DNA from: Hirundichthys speculiger
Taxonomy: Eukaryota > Chordata > Actinopteri > Beloniformes > Exocoetidae
Direction: 5' to 3'
Assembly: GCA_018398805.1 (NCBI GenBank)
Contig: JAGFBZ010001895.1
Span: forward strand, 434,001-498,000
Length of the DNA stretch: 64,000 bases
Under the pieces are notes generated by a model, which saw only the letters and a list, made by a program, of their open reading frames with translations, was not told where the DNA came from and did not search any database. Positions 24,752 through 38,159 of this stretch are shown in pieces (within the stretch, counting starts at the first letter, position 1; each line of letters starts with the position of its first letter). Both the position numbers and the translations under genes were made by a program.

Positions 24752-25600
24752 ATACACACACTCACTTGGCCTAGCTCTGGTACGATCATGGCTCTCCTCC
24801 AATCCAGCTCTCAGTTAATTATTGCTTCATGCCATGTCCTCCTCACATCACTCTCCCTCGTCCATCTGTGTTTTTTGACTCGATTTTTCTTTTTGTTCTC
24901 CTCAACCAAGACCACAGTGACTCATCAAGCAAGCACCTTCTCCAGCCGCCATCAGTGAACTTCATTTTGACTGTCATTTTTTTATGTTGTTGCACAAAAG
25001 TCCGTTCTTCCATTAAAACAGAGATGTACAGCCATCACACGACTTCCTCTCCATTTATCTGCTCTTTTCTCTGCTGTCATACACACTGAGAGACACCCAA
25101 ACTCTTCATCTGGTTGTCAGAGGAGATAACAAGCCTCGTTGTGCTCCAGTTTTCTGTTTTTATCAGCTGAAGGTCAAACTAAGCAGAGGCTTAATTCCCG
25201 AGCAGCTACGCGCTGTTGTTTCAAAGTGTATTTCAGAGCCAGCACTTGTCCATTCTGTCAAGGTGTCATCTGTGTTTATACAGTTCTCTGCGACCGATTT
25301 TGCTGCCCTCTTTTCCTCTCTCCTCCCTCTGTCTCCTCCCTCTCTCAGTCTGGTATCTTTCTGACCCGGCTCTCATTCCCACAGACAGACAAACACAAGC
25401 ACTCAAAGAGAATGGACTAGAAAAAGCTGGCTTAAGGAATTTTTTTTATCCCTTTTTTTCCCCCTCTGCCACAGAGGCATTATACTTACTTCAATCAACT
25501 TACTCTACATCTTTTCTTTTCTCCATCACTTCAGCCTTTTCACCCTCTTCATTGATTGATTTATTTGTTGTTCCATTTTTTTTGTTTTGTTTTATTGATT
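23560..25600 (+). repeat. Long pyrimidine-rich tract with CT and CA microsatellites
   Basis: The plus strand is strongly C/T-biased for about 2 kb, with (TC)n at 23618-23638, (CA)n at 23640-23655 and (CA)n at 24720-24746. The bias makes spuriously long open stretches, for example 23850-24443, with Ser/Pro/Leu/Phe-rich translations that are not protein-like. Similar C/T-rich text occurs just before the grin2b coding exon. Confidence 0.7.
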
Positions 25601-26379
25601 AGAAAAGAAAATCATGTCCTGCCACCTACACACCATTGACTGGCTTGCAACAAAGAGAACTCGTTACTTATTTTGCATTTTGGTTTTGTTAGCTAGAAAT
25701 TTATCAACTTGAAAATTTAAGCTCATTGAAATACGAAGGGTAGAGTGTTAGCTTACTTTATTTCAATAAAAAAGATGAGGCCATGGGCTCCAGACTGTTT
25801 TGCTGATGGCAAAGTAACTGAACCATTTGAGGCATGTGTGCATGTGTGTGCCGTGTAAACTGCAGAGAGCTGCAACGATAGACAGATGCATAGCATCTCA
25901 TAGCTCATCTCCTTGTTCATCTCCTTTTTTTTATATTTCTTTTCTTTTTTTTTCCCTGAAGGAGATTTAACGCTGCTCCTCTTCTTAACATGAAGATAAT
26001 GGGAAGTGGGACTTATGAGCAACTGTTACCACGATAAAGACACTCTGGATATAGATATTTTCCTGTGGAATTACCCTTTAAATCCTGGACTAGATTCCAA
26101 AAGACAAAAAAAAAAAAGAAAAAAAGAAAAGAAATTACTAATTACCAAACACTGTTCTAAATTCTGGACCCCCTTTTTTTTTTTTTTTTGACACTTTAAT
26201 GGACTGAAGCCAATTTCAATATTTCTTTCTCGGCTATTGAATCTTAATGGGATTTCACTATCGCGGATTACAGACTCAAGCAGCATCTTTGTCAATTAGC
26301 TGATGTAGTAGCTGTGATTCTAGTTTCTCCATCAACTAAAGTGATCAAATTTAATATGTCTCAGTGTTAAGAGTTAAAT

Positions 26380-26387
26380 AGGTGAGT
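26380..26387 (+). promoter_or_regulatory. Strong splice donor, possible noncoding 5' exon of grin2b
   Basis: AG|GTGAGT is a near-consensus donor at 26382, at the end of a stretch (about 25600-26381) of lower repeat content that follows the pyrimidine tract. GRIN2B genes in vertebrates have noncoding 5' exons far upstream, so a leader exon here is plausible. No direct evidence. Confidence 0.25.
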
Positions 26388-26689
26388 ATGTTGCTTTGAA
26401 TCTGCTCATCCTATTGCTGTTGCATGTTCTGGATGATAATTATTGGATGTAGATTCATGTAGATTGTAATTATTTTTCATGAAGGAATCATTTTTGCATG
26501 TGTGTGTGGGTGTTCAGACCCGTTATGGATGTGTACGTATAACGTGTGCTGGCGGATTACCACACATCAGTAATAACTCTCACACTCTGCCTCCATTTCT
26601 TCTTTGTACTCTTTTTTTTCTATAACCATTAGCATTTCATTCTCTTTATTTTTCTATTGTTCTATATACGTTTTCTCTGTAGCAACTTC

Positions 26690-26795
26690 ACCCTGCTCAG
26701 GGAGTCTGTCCCAGCTGTCATCGGGCCAGAGGTGGGGTACACCATGGTCAGTCCATCAGACAGTCACAAAGCCCCAGAGACAAGCGAGACAAACC
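26690..26795 (+). repeat. Fragment of abundant teleost interspersed repeat
   Basis: gggagtctgtcccagctgtc, atcgggccagaggtggggta and caccatggtcagtccatcag match the middle of the repeat at 6521-6812. Truncated on both sides. Confidence 0.65.
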
Positions 26796-26799
26796 GCCA

Positions 26800-29700
26800 T
26801 GCACTTCATAGTAAATAAAAAAAACATGATGATACTCAGCGTTTGATAGTGTTCACATTTAAAACAGTCATTCTTCATTGTTAATTTTGCACAGCCGCTC
26901 GACAGTCAGTGGAGCAGCCAGTCATTTCACCTGATGACTCCATTCTTATTTAACCCATTCAGACCTATGGCTATGTTTAAAGAAATTTTTACATTTCTTT
27001 TGTGAATGACTGATGACTATATAAAACACTGCTTATCTCCCAGAGCAGCTATTCTCATCTGTTGTTTTTCCAACAGAACAGGAATGATAATACATTTTAT
27101 TTCCTCGAGGAGTGTGTTGAAATTAAATTATACTCTGTATTCTATATATACTATAAATTCATCTGCAGCAAAACGCACATTCACAGCCATGTTGTCCCTC
27201 ACTCACACACATACACGCACACACCTGAACGTAAAGAGCCTTTGCCAACCTGTCTGTCGTCGGTGCAAAGGCGACTGACCTCGTACCTCGAATGAACTCT
27301 GCAGTTGTTCGTGTGTCCCCTCTGTTCTGTCAAGGTTGTGGCGTCACACCTGTAAAAACCCACCTGGAACTTGCTCTCATAACCCAGGTCTATTACCCAG
27401 TCTGCTTGCCGCTCTTGGCACTCGTCTGACCCCCGTAGCCCATCCACAGATGGGCACTTAAGCTCAGGTAGTCTGTCAGAGCTGTCACAGCTGCCAGGCT
27501 AAGAAATGGACGTCTCGCTTAGATGCTTTGCCTCTGACACATGGATCACTGCTGTCTTTTTGCTGTGATGATCACTGAAATAATCTTTGGCAGATTTTGT
27601 GAACACGTGAAACACACTCTTTGCTGTGCTGTTTTCAATGAACCTAACGGGGTTGAGCAAAGGCTGAGGCAAAATGGACGGTGTGTCCCACTTAGCTGGG
27701 AAAGGGCTGATCACCTGATTTGACTGGTGTTTCATAAAGAATGCAGATTGCGTTTCCATTAGTCTTTTAGGGGACTGCTTGGAGGAAGAGCTTTTTGAGC
27801 AGTGCAGAGGTGTTGTGCAGCTGAGTAACCCTTTTATGCAAATATGGAGGTGATTCGTTGGTCATCGTGGTTGGACACTCACCTCTTCATCAACTTCCTG
27901 ATCTGGACTGTAATCGATTACATTGTTCCTGCAAAATGTGACGTTTCAGTGAACGCTCACTGCCGTCTAACTGAATGACGTTGTTTGCAGATATTGTCAA
28001 CAAACCTGTGGTATTTTAATGAATGGGGCAGTACAACATATTTCAAGCGGTTTTCAGTGTCTGAAATAGTTTGATGCCAGAAGCTTATGAATAAAGAAGT
28101 CTGCCAAATGTCTCTAAACAGAGCTTAAGAGATTTCGTATGCACTGCGTTTGCAGTCATCATTGATAAACAGGCAAGGAGAGGAGACAGCAGGGGCTAAG
28201 GAGATTCATAATCCCATCCCCTCTTCCCACTGATTCTTTCTCTGTCTCGCTCTACCCATGTGCTACTTAATGAGACAACAAAGCAACTCCTGAGTGTGAC
28301 TCTGAGCACTGCATCCGCCGTAGTGAAACCAGCAGCAACCCTCTATTAGGTTGTTTTTTTCCCAGCTAAATTTCCCTACATGCCCTCCAAGAATCACAGA
28401 GTCCTAAAGCACTGCTGCACGTCATGGCGCGCGCCAGGATCTTCAACGCGCAAAGATGACTCGAGCTTGAAAAATCTAACGTGCGGAGCAAGTTTAAACG
28501 TAATACCTCGGGTTCACATTATGTGCAGCGCTGCAGTGCGACCCCATCCATCATCTCGTTATAAATGAGCGGATCAGTCCGTGGAGCTCCATCTGAAGCT
28601 CGTAACATTCTGCAGTGTGTTTCTGAATCCCACTCGGCCATTACAGAGTAAGCAGGGAGTCTATGTGGGACGACTTAAAAAGTACATCTCGATTTTATTG
28701 GCTGTATATTCACTTCAAGCTAGCAGAATATGGGTCATGATCTGATATAAAAAGGCTATTCAATAATTCATCTGAGCTGATTAAGAGGACTTGTATCGAC
28801 AGAGATGCTGTCCATGAGAAACGATGCACACGGAGTGCATAGAAATTCATTTAGGCCTCTTTACAAGATTAGGAGGAACTAAAAAAATACAGGGGGCGAG
28901 TGAGCGCCGTAAATCTTCTGTTTACATTCACCCTCTCATTTCACATGTCGTCTGTTAGGCGGTGCATGTACACGTGATGATGGTCTTTACTGGTGATTAC
29001 ATGTTACTGTGTGTACATGTCGTCTCAGTTTGTGTGAGGTCCATCAATCTATTAAATATGAAAAGTACAATCTGTTGCCCCTGCAGAGACTTGTTTATTA
29101 TTCATTAACATATTTCACTTAACCATTTATTTACCTACAGTGCGGCCTTGACCCTCCTCTTTAGCTGAGAGGCTCATCCGGACTCATGTTCAGAGTGTTT
29201 TTCTGATATGTGACATGTGTATCACGTTTAAGGGAAGCTGTTTATCTCTCCCATCAAGCAAATGCTGCGAGGCTGTCAGAGATGCAATGAGAGACAATGT
29301 AGTACTGCAGTACATTTGGAGAAATGTTTAATTCATCATATTGAGCTGAGTTTTTCTGAAAAGATACGTACATATGGTTGACTAAACTGAGAGTTTAAAT
29401 CCAATTAAACAGATTAAGGACAACAATTTTTTTTCTGTTTTTAAAACAGAGATGGCCTTCGACGCAGATTTGGATGGTTAACAATACGGTGGAGAGGCTC
29501 ATTTAAATAAACATGCATATTTTAAATTACCTTTTTTAACTGGCTTTATTAATTTTATTGGGGCAGGTCAGAGATTGCACTCTGTGCCAAAGCGCAGCTT
29601 AGCTTTATTAGAGTCTAACGGACTGCGACCCGCCTCTAACCCTCTGTCCTCCTTGTTCCTTTTGCAATAACAGACTGGCAGGTGTCAGAAAAACAAACTA

Positions 29701-32700
29701 CTCCAAGCATCTTTTCGGAGGAAGAGAAGTGAAGCTGCTCCCGTGGAGTACAATTACCTCGAAATTGCTGCATTGCCCTCTTGACCCGTTGAGGATTTTA
29801 CCTAAAACCGCTGTGAGTGCCCGACGCCAGCTCCTGTGATTGTGATTTGGAGATGGGATAAATGCTCTCTGATGCTGCATTTAATTGCATTATTAATTTT
29901 TAATCTTACCCTTCCATTCACAGGCCTTTCCACGTGCTTCACCGAACTCCACATACATAATGAGGTGTAATTCAATTCATCGTGAAGACTAAAACACATG
30001 TATTTGATAAAGCACAGCTGGTTAAAGTAACCAAAGCTGCTGGTGGAGCGACACCTGAACGTGACAGAGTTTTAGTTGTTATGGTGATGACTTTCTTCTC
30101 TGTTTCTGAGTGAATTAAACTCAACTCTCAATGCTAGCAGTGTTGACAGGAATCATTCCAGGGGATTATTTCTTTCTTCAAAGAGAAAAGAAATCCACCA
30201 AACGTATATTTTAAGTTTAAGTGCAGTAAAAATAATAACAACTATAAAGATATTGTTTCATTTTTGTGTTCTAGGGATTTTTCTTGCTTGTTTAGCTTCC
30301 ACAAAAGTTGTACCCTCTTTTGTTTTTTCATTATTATTTTTTAAAGGTCGATGAAGTCATTTGTCGGTTCTCCATTCTCTGAAAGACAAAATTATCACAA
30401 GATATCGCTGATGTGAACATAAACATTCATCACATCTGATAAGCTCAGTTTAATGTTAGAACAGAGTGCTGCTGCATTGCTTATTTTCATAAGTCCGGTA
30501 GCTGCTCGCCATCATTAATTCTATTTTTTTTTCCTTTCATGTCATTCACAGTTAAGCCTCCCTCAGTCTGAGGCTATGAGAGGGAGAGAGGAGTCCCAGG
30601 CCGCACCACCATGCTACTTCTGAGAGGCTGGGATGAAACTTTGGCTGGCAAAACGCAAGGTAAGACAACAGTGATGCATGATGGGATATATTTGTAGTTT
30701 TCATTGTTGTCACAGAGACCTGCTGAAACAATCATTGTTATCTCTGCTGGAAATGGCTGTAGCAATCTGCACCTTTCCCAGAGATCAATGATGGGTGTTT
30801 TAAAACTTCTGAAAGCCTTTTTGATTTTTATATCTAAAGCCAGAGTCACATGGGGGTCAAGGCTATGGTTCAAGGTGGACCCTACAGGCGAGGTTTAGTC
30901 TGTGCTTTGTGTCCACTTTGATCAGTGATAAGCCTCAGTGTGTGGACGTTCAGCCTGGCCCAGGCGCTATTGACTACTGGCTTCTATGTGCACAGCTCTA
31001 CATGCATCGATCAGGCAATTAAAGCATTTGTTGAATATGACTGTGGCTGAGATGTGTGATCCTGTTCGTGTCTGTATATGGAGAGAGGGGGACTGCATGC
31101 TTTATGTGACAAGATAAAAGAAGACATGATTCTCACTTTGCACCAGCACCATATCACACGTGGCAAATGTCGATGTTATAAGACTCCATGATCAGCATGT
31201 CTCACTGTTTTCTCATACATTCATCTCCTAAACGCCGCAGAGCCCCACTTGTCTTCAACACACACTGTTCTGCCTCTTCTTTTTTTTTCATCCATTCCTT
31301 CCCTTATGTTTCTCTTCTCACGCACCATTAATCAGCCGGGACGTTTAATAGACATGAGCCTTGCTGCAAATTTGAGAGTGAGAGTGAGAAACAAGACTCT
31401 CTTCCTTTTTGGGGGTGATGGGCACCAGTGCATGTTGAGAGTTGGGGTAATGGACTATGCGCACAGTGTGTGTGCACACTGCAAATAGTGCCGGCGTTTC
31501 TCCCAGTTTATCCCGTTACTTCTAGCAGCTGCCTGGGCCAGCGTTAGAGCGACAGTGCGGCTTTGTAACGAAATGCCTCTGTTGTAAGGAAAGTTGCACA
31601 GCAGCTTCAGCTGATGCTGATGCTGCAGATTCACTACTACTGCCTTACATCAGAAAACATTAACATATAGATGAAGCAGCAGTGACAGGGAATCTCATTT
31701 ACAGCACCACACTGCTGGGTTTTTTTTGAGTTGGGGGAAAAAAAATACAGTTACAGATTATTAGTCTATTAGGCCAGCTATTAAAGTCCAAAAGGCTTCT
31801 TGCTTTTAGATAAAAGGTTTAGAAGAAGCACAGGCTGGAATAATGGCTATAAGGAGGTCATATTAGAATAATGATGTCTCATGAGTTTCTAAAAAGCTTT
31901 ATTTTCAACCCATGTGTACCTGAGCTAAATGGGATTCTGGCCTCTCATTATATCAACACAGTTCAGTGCTGCTAATTAACTGCAGTGTGGCTTTTCAATC
32001 ATTTTTTTTCCTCTTTTAAATCCAGTTATCAGACTTTTATTTAAACTCAGAGAGCCCACGTCATCACTCACAACCAAAAGACTTGAGAAATATACTGAGG
32101 CCACAATCTTTGATGTGTGAAATATTTTTTTTCCACCAGCCTTCCAGTCTCTGCTGTTGTAAATAAGACGGTTAATGACACATTTATGGATTGTCATTAA
32201 TTGCCGTTCCCAGTAGTCTGGCGTTATACCCCTTTGCTGAACTTGCCTGTATCTTTTGCACGTATTTCAGGCGAATAATTATAATTGATATCACTCGTAT
32301 AACTTCTTTATTGAGGAGCCGACAGACTCTGCTTTCGAGATGAGAGAATTCAAGAGCTTTGGAGTTTGGAGGCTTTGGATTAACAAAAAGGAAATGAATG
32401 AGGATTCAAGGAGAGGAAGAGGAGAGAGGAGGTTTTGGTAGTTGTTCCTGGGGACATTGAGTTAATGATAGAGCGGCTGCAGCTGTGTGTTTTCTCAAGC
32501 AGACTGACCTCTGATGTGTCTGTGCCTGTCTGTTCGCTTTTGCCAACAAATGCAAAGTGGCACAGCAGGTGTGTGGGCACATCTCATTGATTTAATAACT
32601 CCTGTTTGAGGAAACTTTCAGGCACAGCAAACTCAGACACGCCACACACTCTTATGTACTGAATGCTAACCATGCTTTAATGTGAGAAGTCATTGATGCT

Positions 32701-35130
32701 CAATCATCTCGTAATTGAAAAATCTTGTAAAAAAAAAAAATTTGCAGCCCAGTCACATGATGTACCTGTAAGGTGGTTATCAATTTCTGAGTAAGGTTAG
32801 ATTATGTTAATTAACATTAATTCAGTTTGAATAAGGAATCCAGATACTTTAGCTAAAAACACACTGCTAAGAACTTTGTGGTGGAATCAATTGAGTTGCA
32901 AAACAGCGGATCAATAGAGTTTCGCTCCTCCTTGCCCCCAGCAGCAGAGCAGAACCATAAGTCACCTGGAAAACGGCCCGCAGATCCAATCATTAGGCGA
33001 GTGCTGCACTTCCAACATTTGCTTTGGTGACATCTGTTATTTTCTGGCTCATCTTCAGATGCTGCTGTGAGGAGGCTTCAGGTGCTGTCAATACTGCTGT
33101 CCCCGTTTTAGGATTGATGTACTGCTTAAGTCAAATCTTGATTATAGGACCTGAACTGAACAGTTGAGTCATTTATTTATTCATTTATTTATTTATTTTG
33201 TAATTAATGGCTGATTGGCTTGAATCATATTATTGAACATGAGGTTTACTCTTGAGACTGCAGGATGAGTAAAAACCTTAACATCATCATGTAATCTAAC
33301 ACTGCTGTGAACATTGGCAGTTTTCTCATTTTTGAAAGCTAAAGTTTCTAATTTCAGGCCATGTTGGGTTTTTTTTGGTAATTTCTTTTTAAACAATACC
33401 TGCTTCAAGTGTCTTTTTCATCACATCTAACTCATTCTTTTAAATGTCCTATTATTTTCCTCTGCAATTTTGTTTTCTCTTTTTATTACCTGCACATGCA
33501 CACATTTGCCCAGTTCTTCGCTAAGTGACTTGCCGTCTCCTGTCCGTCTCCTGAACTGGGTAAAAACCAGTGAAGGATTTGTTTTTGCTGTGTGAATGCC
33601 TCAGGTCAACATCCTTATGCAGCCATGATCAACAGAAAACCCTTCTGAGTGTTGTGTGTTTTCTGTTGCAGAGTTGAGAGAAAGGATGGTTGCAGCTGAT
33701 AAACCACTGATAAACCACACACATTTCTTTTCTTTTGCGTGTTACCTGGCAGAGCTGTGAAGCAGTGAAGTCTGTATAAATGTAACAGCTAGCACCTGGC
33801 TCAGAAGAAAATAGATTTGGTATATTCATCCTTGATTAAGGACGACTCCTTGAATGTTGCATTATTTTGCAATAATGACCCTAATCTCCTAGAAAGTATA
33901 TGATTAATGGTATTTGATTAAAACGTTAGTGCATAGGAGCTGCAAATAATTAAATATATTGAAGTTTTATTATTTTCCTTTCTTGCACTTCCACTAAGCT
34001 ATGCTCTTCTACGCCATTATGAGAGCTTTGCCAGACAATAAATCGCTGTATACAAAAAAAAATGATGACCCTTTCTGAAGCAATGTTCTACAGGAGAGAA
34101 CTACGCCCCCCCCTGCTATGAGAATAGATGACGGTGTATCTTTAGCTGAGCCAGTCACACAAAAGACGTTTCTCTGCAGTGTTGCAAAGATGAAATGGTC
34201 AAGCATGGCCAGTGACCCTCAACCAACCCTGGACGCACTCCTGCAAGTAGAACATTGTCAGGCAACATCTCTCTGCCCCGCTTCAGTTGAGATGTCAAAG
34301 CTAATGCTCACCTTGCTTCAGTGGCCTCACCACAGCATGAACTGCTCCACCTGAGGCTCTCAGTCTGTCCCAAATCATCCTGCAGCCCTGTGACCGTGTT
34401 TGCCACTACATAATGCTAAAAGTTATTGATTGCATTAAGGGGGGAAAAAAAATGCCCACGAGGAGCTTAGCAGAAGAACTCCCAATAGGGAGCTAATGCC
34501 TCCCCAAGGGAACTCATCCTCGAACTGTCAAAACCTGTGATATGTGACAGTAGGCTGCAGAGAGAGGAAAACAGAAAAGCGCAGTGTGGGACAGGAAGAT
34601 GCTGCACATGTACTTCCAATGCGTATAGACAAAAGTAGAGAGCAAAGATTTGATGTGAGCTATTCTGAGAAATACAAGCATAATGGGTTTGTCAAAGTCT
34701 GACTGATGAGACTGAATGCAGCTGAGTACAATGCAGCTCTTACGCAGCCGTTTACTGTCCAGTGTGTGTTCAGTCGATTGTTCCTGTTCGGATCTCACAT
34801 TGATTTCTAAAAGTCTGAGCCGAGTTTCACACCCATTGATAACAGGAAGGCCCGTCTTATCAGGAAGAAAATGCTGTGAAAAGCTTTAAATTTGTCTTCT
34901 CGCAAGTTGGTGCAGCTTTGCAGTGCTTTTCTAGTTCAGCTATTCGTTCATTAAAATGTTTGGGATGTCTTAGGAACAGTGTGACACTGACACTCTGTTA
35001 TTGGCTCATTAGCTGTTTCTACTTTGTGTCAGTAGTTTTTTAAAAAAATCCAAAACAGATAATAAAATATATGAATAAAATAAAATGAAATAAATATTCT
35101 AGTTCTCTTGAATTTAAATGCTTGGCACTG
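26800..35130. other. Noncoding DNA upstream of grin2b, no gene seen
   Basis: No exon-like open stretch with recognisable protein. Only short simple repeats, for example (TTTA)n near 33172-33199. Some of it may be an intron of the grin2b 5' noncoding region and may hold regulatory elements, which cannot be judged without comparison to other fish. Confidence 0.45.
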
Positions 35131-35147
35131 GAAGCTGCAGTCTGGAA

Positions 35148-36575
35148 GTATTTGGACAGTGTTTAGAGAGTGAGAGAGATTTTGTGATTTTGCCTTTAAA
35201 CATGACCACAGTGGATTTTGAATAAAACAGTCAAGATGTGTTCAAGGTTTAGACTTTCAGCTTTAAGACTGGAGCTGCTTTTGCTGTATGTTTAGGGTCA
35301 TTTTCCATCTGCAGTGTGAAGTGTCAGTCTTGTAGCATTTGGCTGAATGTGAGCAGAGAGTAGAGCCTCACACACCTCTGAATTCATCTACTAACTCACC
35401 CGCCACATCATTGATACGTATCAGACATTTCTATCCGTAGCCATCCATGCCCATACCATAACACTGCCTCCACCATATTTGACACATTACCTCTATGGCT
35501 TTGGATCATTTCCTTTTCCATGCTTGTCTCTTTCCATCACATTGAAGTTTACCTTGATTTCATCTGTCTACAGAATCAGATTTTTAAAATGTTTTCTTGC
35601 TCAGTTTGCACATTGTTGGAAATCCCTCTGTTCACATTCATGTGAGTATCTATTGATTTTAGATACTGACATTGTTAAGCTTCTCTTCTCCAGATTATTC
35701 CTGACATCCGTTGATGTTTTGAAGAGGTTTTCTTCACCAAGGACATTGTTCTGCCATCATCCACTTTTGCTGTTCACTGTACTCTTCCAGCTGTTTTGAT
35801 GTTTTTGAGCTTGCGAGCGCTTTCTTTGTTCTTTTTTCTATCTATCATAGATTTATGTTGTTTTTTTCAGATAATGATGACCTCCTTCTCTTGTTTTTGA
35901 GACCTCCCTGGGCTTCAGTTTGGTATCTCTAGTCAAACAGCTGCCAACAATTAACTTCTTTACAGTTATAATAGAGGAATCCCGACCACCGTGGAGCATG
36001 ATGTGTAAAGAGGCAGAACTCACATTCCTCCAGAGCTTTGCAGACATACGGTCCTCTTTGCTCTGGCTTTCCTCCAGTTATTCCAGGCAAAGCAGACTCA
36101 CAGTCGTCAATGATCTTTTCCTTGCTGAATTGACGGGAACATAGCCTGAAATTTCTTGTGAGGTTCAGCATATTGACATTCTTTGTTTCGTCCTTACCAT
36201 CGTGCTAAATGTGCGTCTTCCAAGTCAGTGGGAGTTGGCATAGTTGCAATAAAAACTAGAAGCGTACGTATCAGTCAAAAGCCCCAAATGCTGCAGTAAC
36301 GACCAGTTTCAACCAGTGCTGCCACCTCATGGATAACATTTTCATGGTACTTGGGTTCCCCATATTGTCCAAATACTTTTGCATCTTTGAATGTTGATGT
36401 ATTTAGTATAAAATTGCTACTATTCCTAAATGTTGAATGTTTTTTTTTTTTTCAAATCTCTTAAATTAAAGCTTGAAAGCTTACACTTTGATCACATCTT
36501 GACTGTTTAATTTCAAGTCCATTATGGTGGTGTATAAAGACTAAATCATAAAAAAAACTCTGCCATTGTCCAGAA
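35148..36575 (-). mobile_element. Tc1-like transposon with inverted ends, decayed
   Basis: Left arm phrases (tatttggacagtg, accacagtggattttgaat, aaacagtcaagatgtg, agactttcagcttta) recur inverted in the right arm at about 36460-36572 (aaagcttgaaagcttaca, cacatcttgactgttt, attatggtggtgta, attgtccaga). The interior read on the minus strand carries broken Tc1 transposase text (cattttccatctgcag near 35297 is the reverse of the CRWKMTLNIQQK-type D-N-D-P-K-H region, altered). Not functional. An isolated arm of the same family is at 40440-40640. Confidence 0.7.
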
Positions 36576-36579
36576 CCTT

Positions 36580-38035
36580 GTGGACCAAACTGTAGCAGAC
36601 TAAAAACCTCTTGCTGTGTAAAGAGACTGTGGCATAGTGGCGAAACAGAACAGGAGAACAACCTACCTTTGTGTGCTGTAATCAAAGCGTCTCTGATTTT
36701 AGCCTGTTTTGGCCATGTATGTAAGACTACCACCCCTGGTCTTCCTGGCGGTGATTAAAAGTAATTTACATGACAGTACTGTAAAAGTGAGATGCAGCTC
36801 CTTGTAGCTTATTATTGCATTTACCGCATATAAACCATCAATAACAAATAAACAAACAATATAAAATAGTCAATTTAAATGGCAAGTTTGCTAGCTTAAG
36901 CACGCAGCAGGTTCAGAGAGACGTTCTCATTCATTTGTTGTTTTGTTTCTCGCCACCTGATATCACGTATGTCTAACTCTGGCTCCTTAGAGAAATACTT
37001 GGCTCTTTAGCTGCTAAATGTGCCACTGTGTTCGTTTGATCATCTCTAACTGTGTCTGTAATCTGTTCAGCACTGAGCAAGTACTGCACAGTAGGTTTAT
37101 GGAGCTTTTTTTTTTAAATTGAAAATATTTACCTTCTGTGCCAGAAAATTAGGCTATGAGAGTGCTCAGAGTGACCTGCTACGGGCTGGAGGCTGGACAG
37201 AGAGACTGTGAGCTAAAATGTACTACTAAACCCTGCCGAATTTTATTAGGACGTTTAGAGTTTATGCTAAAAACATAAACCATAGATACTTTCACATAAT
37301 TTCATTGCAGACAATATTGTTTAAGGAAAAGGAGACACTTAAGTAGTTAGACTCAAATATGGTATAATTTCTCTTGTGACTTATAATAATAATGAATAAT
37401 GGCTGACTTGTGTTTTGGGAACAGGACCACCTGCCAGTTAAAGCGTCCCCTTTAAACCACCAGATGTGTCAGACAGGTCTGTGTATTTAGTTGCCAAGTG
37501 TTTTGAAATGAAAAAGCAATCCTCCTCTGGTTTCCGTTCATTTGCAGAATAACAAGTTTGCTGTATTTTTGTTTCTAATACGGTCGGGAATGCATAACAG
37601 CAGCTTGCCTGTTAATTTATCATGAGCGAAGACTGTTGTTGTTGTTATACTGGAGAATCAGGAAAAATGAGAGGGCACGTAGCGAGAAAAGTGATGGGTG
37701 GGTGTGCCGAATCCATGGTGTAAGTGTGTGCACGTGGGTGAGTCGTCTGTGTGTGTTGGTGTAAATGAAAGCAGCACTAGAGGTGGAGCGGGTGTGAACT
37801 TAAGCCTCAGCCCAAGAAAGTGGCACCTCGAACTGATGGGACAATTAGAACATGCTCACACAGCTCGACCCTGATGGCAACATTATCAAGGATGTGCGCA
37901 TGTGTGTTTGTGTTTGCAGGGAGGTAACGAACACACTTAACCCCCAGATAGACTTGTGATGTTGCTAATTTATGACATGCACATTGGGCTGCTAAATAAC
38001 CGAGATGCTCCATAAAAGGAGACACATTATGACAC
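36580..38035. other. Noncoding DNA, nothing recognised
   Basis: No coding signal and no repeat border that I can define. Confidence 0.4.
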
Positions 38036-38038
38036 ATT

Positions 38039-38155
<117 letters not shown>

Positions 38156-38159
38156 ATCT

